In this document: positions 7,094-10,426 of the stretch, in pieces | How positions within the stretch are numbered: position 1 is the stretch's first letter | Layout of the letters: each line of letters begins with the position of its first letter | Assembly: GCA_002424625.1 (NCBI GenBank) | Contig: DIKR01000116.1 | Location: 30,187 to 40,612 of the forward strand | Reading direction: 5' to 3' | DNA: 10,426 nucleotides | From: Desulfuromonadaceae bacterium UBA5613 | Lineage (GTDB): Bacteria; Desulfobacterota; Desulfuromonadia; Desulfuromonadales; UBA2197 | Translations under genes and position numbers: made by a program | Notes under the pieces: model-generated | Told to the model about the DNA's origin: nothing | The model's input: the letters and a program-made list of their open reading frames with translations, nothing else | The model's database searches: none

Positions 7094-7173
7094 GCAGTGA
7101 AATCACAAAAAAAGTGTTATTAATTAGATAGTAAGGCAGGAGGGTGGGAGTAGAAGAAGAGGGAAGTATTACT

Positions 7174-7360
7174 CACAGACAAGAAGTGAATCCACCGATT
7201 AATACATGTCGTCTGTGTGAGAGTTGCCAAAAATTATTGGCCGTTTCCCGTTGATCGGAGTATCGCTAGCTGGTTTACCTCACAGCGCATCTGAGGGGTT
7301 TTACCGAACTTGAGCCGCTACAGTTCGACAAAAAGCCCCTCCGCTTGGTGGGGCTTTTTT
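7174..7360 (+). ncRNA. Candidate structured RNA ending in an intrinsic terminator (hypothesis)
   Basis: In the plus direction, successive inverted repeats occur without any ORF: CACAGAC/GTCTGTG (7174-7180 with 7211-7217), GCCAA/TTGGC (7226-7230 with 7237-7241), CCTCA/TGAGG (7278-7282 with 7292-7296), CGAACT/AGTTCG (7305-7310 with 7322-7327), then the terminator. A terminator with no upstream gene in the same direction is what a small RNA or a transcribed leader would give. Against it, I find no convincing plus-strand promoter upstream, individual stems are short, and no named RNA family matches. The 5' end given is only the first inverted repeat, not a mapped start. Confidence 0.25.
7330..7360 (+). 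terminator. Intrinsic terminator with no gene upstream
   Basis: AAAAAGCCCC (7330-7339) pairs perfectly with GGGGCTTTTT (7350-7359), with a 10-nt loop and T6 at 7355-7360. It is near-symmetrical (A-tract before, T-tract after), so it could work on either strand. It lies 90 bp upstream of the DUF3187-type gene and could insulate it, or act as a leader attenuator if transcription starts further upstream. Confidence 0.8.
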
Positions 7361-7363
7361 GGT

Positions 7364-7393
7364 TTGACATCAGTCAGGCGCTGGGGGTAAACA
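7364..7393 (+). promoter_or_regulatory. Weak candidate promoter for the DUF3187-type gene
   Basis: A perfect -35 TTGACA at 7364-7369 is followed after 18 bp by TAAACA (7388-7393), a poor -10. It sits directly after the terminator and about 55 bp before the gene, the expected place. The -10 makes this uncertain. Confidence 0.3.
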
Positions 7394-7450
7394 GGTGAGG
7401 CCGATCCCGCCCTACAACAGACCCGGCCAATCCATTAATGGTGCCTATCT

Positions 7451-8458
7451 ATGATTTTGCGACGCATTCTTCCGGTTCTCGTCCTGACACTGACGGCCCT
7501 TGTCCCTTCGGGCTGGGCCGCACCCCTCGAAATCGTCCCCTTCCAGACCGCCAACCGCAGTCCCGTGGCGCAGATTTTCGGCCTGCCCGGTCCCGGCACG
7601 GCACTTCTGCTTCCGGCCGGCGGCAACGCTGCGGAATTCGCGGTGGAAACCGCCCAGAATTTCGCCAAAAACACCAGCGGTGACGAGGTCTCCTTTTTCG
7701 ATGGTGAAACCTATCGCTTCAACCTCGCCCTGCGACGGGGAGTGACGCCGAGGCTCGAGGTCGGCCTCGAGATCCCCTATCTTTCCCACCGCGGCGGCTT
7801 CCTCGACGGCTTCATGCGAGACTATCACGACGTCTTCGGCCTCACCCAGAGCGGGCGCAACAACCACCCTCGCAACCGGCTGCTCTACAGCTACGTCCGG
7901 GGCGACGTGCAGGAAATCCTGGTGGACGAACACACCGAAGGACTGGGAGACATACGCCTGCGCGCCGCCTGGCAGCTCTGGCGAAACGAAACCGGCCAGC
8001 CGCGGGGTGCGGCGCTGCACGCATCGCTCAAGCTGCCGACCGGTAACAGCGACGACCTGCTCGGCAGCGGCAGCACCGATCTGGCGGTCTGGGTGTCGGG
8101 GACACGCGGCTGGGAGAAGAAGGGGTCGGCGCGCGCCCTCTTCGGCGCCGTCGGCGTCATGGGGCTGACCGACGGCGATGTCCTGAGGGATCAGCAGCGC
8201 AATTTGGTCGGCTTCGGCACCATCGGTGGGGGATGGCGGCCCGCCGACTGGGTCGTGCTGAAGCTGCAGCTCGACACGCAAACCCCTTTCTTCGACAGCG
8301 ACCTGCAGGAACTCGGCTGGGTCATGGGTCAGTTGCTATTGGGCGTCGACCTGGCTCTGGGCGAGCGGACCGTACTGGAGGTGGGAGTCAATGAGGATAT
8401 CGTCGTCGATACCGCGCCGGACACGGTGTTCCGTCTGGCTCTACGCAGCCGCTTTTAA
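7451..8458 (+). CDS. DUF3187-type outer-membrane beta-barrel protein
   Basis: The 335-residue product has a Sec signal peptide (1-23 or 24; basic MILRR, hydrophobic core, GWA-A cleavage site). The mature part shows alternating hydrophobic and polar strands and ends in an aromatic residue (RSRF), the usual C-terminal signal for BAM-dependent barrel insertion. The region at about 101-131 (LEVGLEIPYLSHRGG, then DYHDVFGL) and the following arginine-rich, loop-like stretch match what I recall of DUF3187 proteins, a family of unknown function; the name rests on recall, not a search. The barrel is too small to be an MtrB-like conduit. No Shine-Dalgarno is evident before the ATG at 7451; the position is filled by the palindrome CCATTAATGG (7432-7441). 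G+C is visibly higher than in the cytochrome (43 of 60 bases at 7561-7620). It is transcribed alone, ending at a strong terminator. Confidence 0.8.
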   Translation: MILRRILPVLVLTLTALVPSGWAAPLEIVPFQTANRSPVAQIFGLPGPGTALLLPAGGNAAEFAVETAQNFAKNTSGDEVSFFDGETYRFNLALRRGVTPRLEVGLEIPYLSHRGGFLDGFMRDYHDVFGLTQSGRNNHPRNRLLYSYVRGDVQEILVDEHTEGLGDIRLRAAWQLWRNETGQPRGAALHASLKLPTGNSDDLLGSGSTDLAVWVSGTRGWEKKGSARALFGAVGVMGLTDGDVLRDQQRNLVGFGTIGGGWRPADWVVLKLQLDTQTPFFDSDLQELGWVMGQLLLGVDLALGERTVLEVGVNEDIVVDTAPDTVFRLALRSRF

Positions 8459-8478
8459 CTTTCCTTAACACTATCGAG

Positions 8479-8527
8479 TCATGCCCCGGTCCACTTTTTC
8501 ATGCTGGACCGGGGCATGATTTTCTCT
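8479..8527 (+). terminator. Strong intrinsic terminator of the DUF3187-type gene
   Basis: A perfect 15-bp stem, TCATGCCCCGGTCCA (8479-8493) with its complement (8505-8519), encloses an 11-nt loop and is followed by TTTTCTC. It begins 21 bp after the stop codon. There is no matching T-tract on the minus strand, so it mainly serves the plus-strand gene. The rest of the gap to 8639 shows only a GGGC-AAAA-GCCC mini-hairpin (8591-8602). Confidence 0.9.
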
Positions 8528-8639
8528 ACCCTCCATCAACCTGCTGCCGGCTCGTTTTCCTCCCCCCGTCCAAACCTGTTCTGTTGCCGTGGGCAAAAGC
8601 CCTGCACCATTCGACCTTGCCGTTTCCTGATGTAGCCCT

Positions 8640-10426
8640 TCAACGCCCGGATATCGCGGCATTATTGATGCGTCTTGCGACATCGGTTGCCAGCTTCGGG
8701 TCAATCCTCTGCAACTGCGCTTGCAGATTGCGCGCAGTTTGAAGATCGCCAAGGTCAAGGCTGATCAATGCAGCATTGAACAAGGTTCCCGCATGGCTGG
8801 GGTTCAGTTGGGAAGCCACCAGAAACGCCTGCAGACCCTCCCGCAAGTTTCCTTTTTTGTGCAGGACAAGACCGTGATTGAAATGCGTCATCGGATCGCC
8901 ATAGTTCAGTTGGGTGGAACGGCGATAGTGCGTGATCGCCTCATCCAGACGGCCCAACCGGTCATAAGCCAGGGCCAGGTTGAAATGTACAGTGGCATTG
9001 TACGGTTCCAGCATCGCCCCTTTTTGCAGATAAGCCGCAGCATCGGCGAATTTGCCGAGGGAATTGTAGAGAACACCCAGATTGTTATACAGCTTGAAGT
9101 GTGACGGATTCCGGCGCACCCCCTCGAGAAGAATTTCCACGGCCTTCTGGGACTGCATTTGTGCGGTGTAGACCATGGAGAGGTTGATATGAATCAGCAC
9201 GTAATCGGGATTGATCTCCAGGGCACGCTCATAAAGGCGCTGCGCCTCGACCAGATTTCCCTGCTTCCGGTAGGCATTGGCCAGATCGAGATGCACCCGT
9301 TCACTGCGGGGGGCACGACGGAGATTGTCCTGATAAAAAGCCAGGGGATCGTTCCACAGGTCGTTACGCTTCCAGGTCAGAACCGACAGCGTGGCGATCA
9401 GCAAAACGCCTGCGACCAAGGCGGACCGTCGGGGCAATTGGGCCAAACCGGCCATTACCACAAGGGCGAAACCGAACATCGGGATATAGAGTCGGTGCTC
9501 GAAAACGGGGTCGAGGGGGATGATCGTCGACTCGACAGCCAGTCCCAGGAAGAACCAGAGAATCCCGGCCGAGACGAGCGGCAGCCGCTTTCGCAAGAAC
9601 GCCGCGGCAGCGAGCAAGGCGGAAATGCCAAGGAAAGCGATCAGGTTCCTCCAAGTCCAGATGGTTGCAACAATGGGAATGTCGTAGTCGAGAGCCTGAC
9701 CGTAAGGGACGAAAAGCAGCCGCAGGTAAATCCAGATGACGGAAAATTCGGTCACCAGGTAGTTGAGAGGGGAAGAATGTTTAAGGTGGATCAGGTCGGG
9801 CATGCCGCCGACATCGGCGATGCCGCTCCCGCTGAGCATCGGCAGCAGGAGACTTTTGACCGCCAGCACGACCGGAACCACGGCAAATGGCGCGACGTAC
9901 CCCAACAGCCGTGGCCAGGGCAGACGTCGTTCACCAGACAAAAAATACCGATCGAAGAGAAGGAGTGCGAGCGGCAGCACCGCGGTGTTCTGCTTGAGGA
10001 GAACCGCCAACGCGCCGCAGACAAGCGCCCCTCCGTAGAAGAGCCACTGACCAGCTGGCCTGTTTTCTGAAGTTTCCCGGAACCGGGTGTAAAGATAGAG
10101 GGCCAGAAAGAAAAAGAGGGCCGCCAGGCTGGTCATGCGCTGGACGATATAGGTCACCGCCTGGGTCTGCAGGGGGTGGGCGACAAAGATGAGAGCACCA
10201 CTGATAGCCAGCAGAAAACGGTCGCGAAATACCCTCTTGAAAAGGAGAAAGACCAGGCAGGAGGTGACCAGATGGATGGCGATATTGACCAGGTGGTAGC
10301 CGATCACATTGGTCCCGCCGAAGTGGTAATTGAGGGCAAAGGTCAGGTTGGCGAGTCCGCGGCCGGAGAACAGATCACCCAAAGCCTCCGATAGCTGGTG
10401 AATGGTCCGGTTTTCCACGATGGCAT
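8640..10426 (-). CDS. Polytopic membrane protein with C-terminal TPR repeats (TMTC-like / GT-C-like), N-terminus beyond window
   Basis: About 594 residues are visible; the frame is open to the right edge, so the start is outside. The apparent GTG start at 10416-10418 is unlikely, since the preceding codons read into the family's usual AIVEN-type sequence. Counting from that GTG: hydrophobic segments at about 43-60, 68-88, 95-111, 125-141, 145-160, 171-193, 220-237, 258-275, 281-300, 310-326 and 333-349 suggest around 11 membrane helices, then six TPR units at 373-576. Conserved family sequences are GLANLTFALNYHFGG (21-35), HPLQTQAVTYIVQRMTSLAALFF (81-103) and FEHRLYIPMFG (306-316). This layout resembles TMTC/DUF1736-type proteins, whose eukaryotic members are O-mannosyltransferases; the bacterial substrate is unknown, and the first-loop acidic catalytic motif expected of GT-C enzymes is not in view. 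It converges on the DUF3187-type gene. Confidence 0.85.
   Translation of the reverse strand, partial: AIVENRTIHQLSEALGDLFSGRGLANLTFALNYHFGGTNVIGYHLVNIAIHLVTSCLVFLLFKRVFRDRFLLAISGALIFVAHPLQTQAVTYIVQRMTSLAALFFFLALYLYTRFRETSENRPAGQWLFYGGALVCGALAVLLKQNTAVLPLALLLFDRYFLSGERRLPWPRLLGYVAPFAVVPVVLAVKSLLLPMLSGSGIADVGGMPDLIHLKHSSPLNYLVTEFSVIWIYLRLLFVPYGQALDYDIPIVATIWTWRNLIAFLGISALLAAAAFLRKRLPLVSAGILWFFLGLAVESTIIPLDPVFEHRLYIPMFGFALVVMAGLAQLPRRSALVAGVLLIATLSVLTWKRNDLWNDPLAFYQDNLRRAPRSERVHLDLANAYRKQGNLVEAQRLYERALEINPDYVLIHINLSMVYTAQMQSQKAVEILLEGVRRNPSHFKLYNNLGVLYNSLGKFADAAAYLQKGAMLEPYNATVHFNLALAYDRLGRLDEAITHYRRSTQLNYGDPMTHFNHGLVLHKKGNLREGLQAFLVASQLNPSHAGTLFNAALISLDLGDLQTARNLQAQLQRIDPKLATDVARRINNAAISGR

Larger units (their letters stand above)
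6870..7450. other. Gene-poor control region between the divergent cytochrome and DUF3187-type genes
   Basis: These 581 bp contain no ORF that I can support. The cytochrome-proximal half is AT-rich (about 30% G+C over 7021-7080 by direct count) and carries the cytochrome promoter, an inverted repeat and a leader of about 190 nt. A purine-rich tract on the plus strand (about 7132-7168) lies upstream of that promoter. The other half holds several short inverted repeats (7174-7217, 7226-7241, 7282-7295 region, 7305-7327), an intrinsic terminator (7330-7360), a candidate promoter and a 10-bp palindrome just before the DUF3187-type gene. No tRNA, known riboswitch or IS end is recognisable. Confidence 0.7.

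Noticed and set aside
7236..7256. Sigma54-type promoter around TGGCCG...TTG
   Set aside because: The GG-N10-GC spacing and the GC element are not present.
7445..8281. 278-residue minus-strand ORF antisense to the DUF3187-type gene
   Set aside because: Shadow of a GC-rich gene; the plus strand has a signal peptide, barrel pattern and its own terminator.
7451..8458. DUF3187-type barrel as the porin partner of the decaheme cytochrome (MtrB-like)
   Set aside because: At 335 residues it is far smaller than MtrB-type barrels, no periplasmic cytochrome is present, and it is divergently transcribed.
9159..10070. 303-residue plus-strand ORF antisense to the TPR membrane protein
   Set aside because: Gln/Glu/Gly-rich composition typical of an antisense frame of hydrophobic helices; no motifs.
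1..10426. Mobile elements, CRISPR, tRNA/rRNA, phage or defence genes
   Set aside because: No transposase, integrase, regularly spaced direct repeats, tRNA-like cloverleaf or rRNA sequence seen on either strand.

Overview
The window looks like a chromosomal segment of a Desulfuromonadales-type (Geobacter/Desulfuromonas-like) bacterium. The main clue is a ten-heme lipoprotein c-type cytochrome of the OmcA/MtrC type, a hallmark of metal-reducing and electrode-respiring bacteria. A DUF3187-type outer-membrane protein and a nadC-birA-coaX cluster fit the same picture. The taxonomic call is inference from gene content; no rRNA or tRNA gene is present to confirm it.

Left part (1-3762, minus strand): a housekeeping run read right to left, nadC (quinolinate phosphoribosyltransferase, NAD synthesis), birA (biotin-protein ligase with an N-terminal HTH), coaX (type III pantothenate kinase, CoA synthesis), then an EF-G-like translational GTPase that runs off the left edge. 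Three different cofactors (NAD, biotin, CoA) are served by neighbouring genes. birA and coaX are tightly spaced. nadC and birA are separated by 198 bp that hold an imperfect inverted repeat, each arm made of three GGGAT units phased at exactly 9 bp.

Middle (3935-6869): a small plus-strand coiled-coil lipoprotein converges on the minus-strand decaheme cytochrome, and the two share a strong bidirectional-looking terminator. The cytochrome has a lipoprotein signal, a short collagen-like tether and ten CXXCH sites arranged 1+5+4 around two heme-free, beta-rich regions. It probably acts at the cell surface in extracellular electron transfer, but no MtrA/MtrB-like partners lie in the window.

Control region (6870-7450): 581 bp without a convincing protein gene, AT-rich on its cytochrome side. 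It contains a good sigma70-type promoter for the cytochrome, an inverted repeat just downstream of the predicted start site, and on the other side a series of small inverted repeats ending in a clear intrinsic terminator with no gene in front of it (possible small RNA or leader).

Right part (7451-10426): a plus-strand, visibly GC-richer DUF3187-type outer-membrane barrel gene closed by a strong terminator. Convergent to it is the 3' part of a large minus-strand polytopic membrane protein with six C-terminal TPR repeats (TMTC-like/GT-C-like architecture), cut by the right edge. I see no mobile element, CRISPR array or defence system. The most unusual material is non-coding (the nadC-birA repeat and the 7170-7360 segment) plus the heme layout of the cytochrome.
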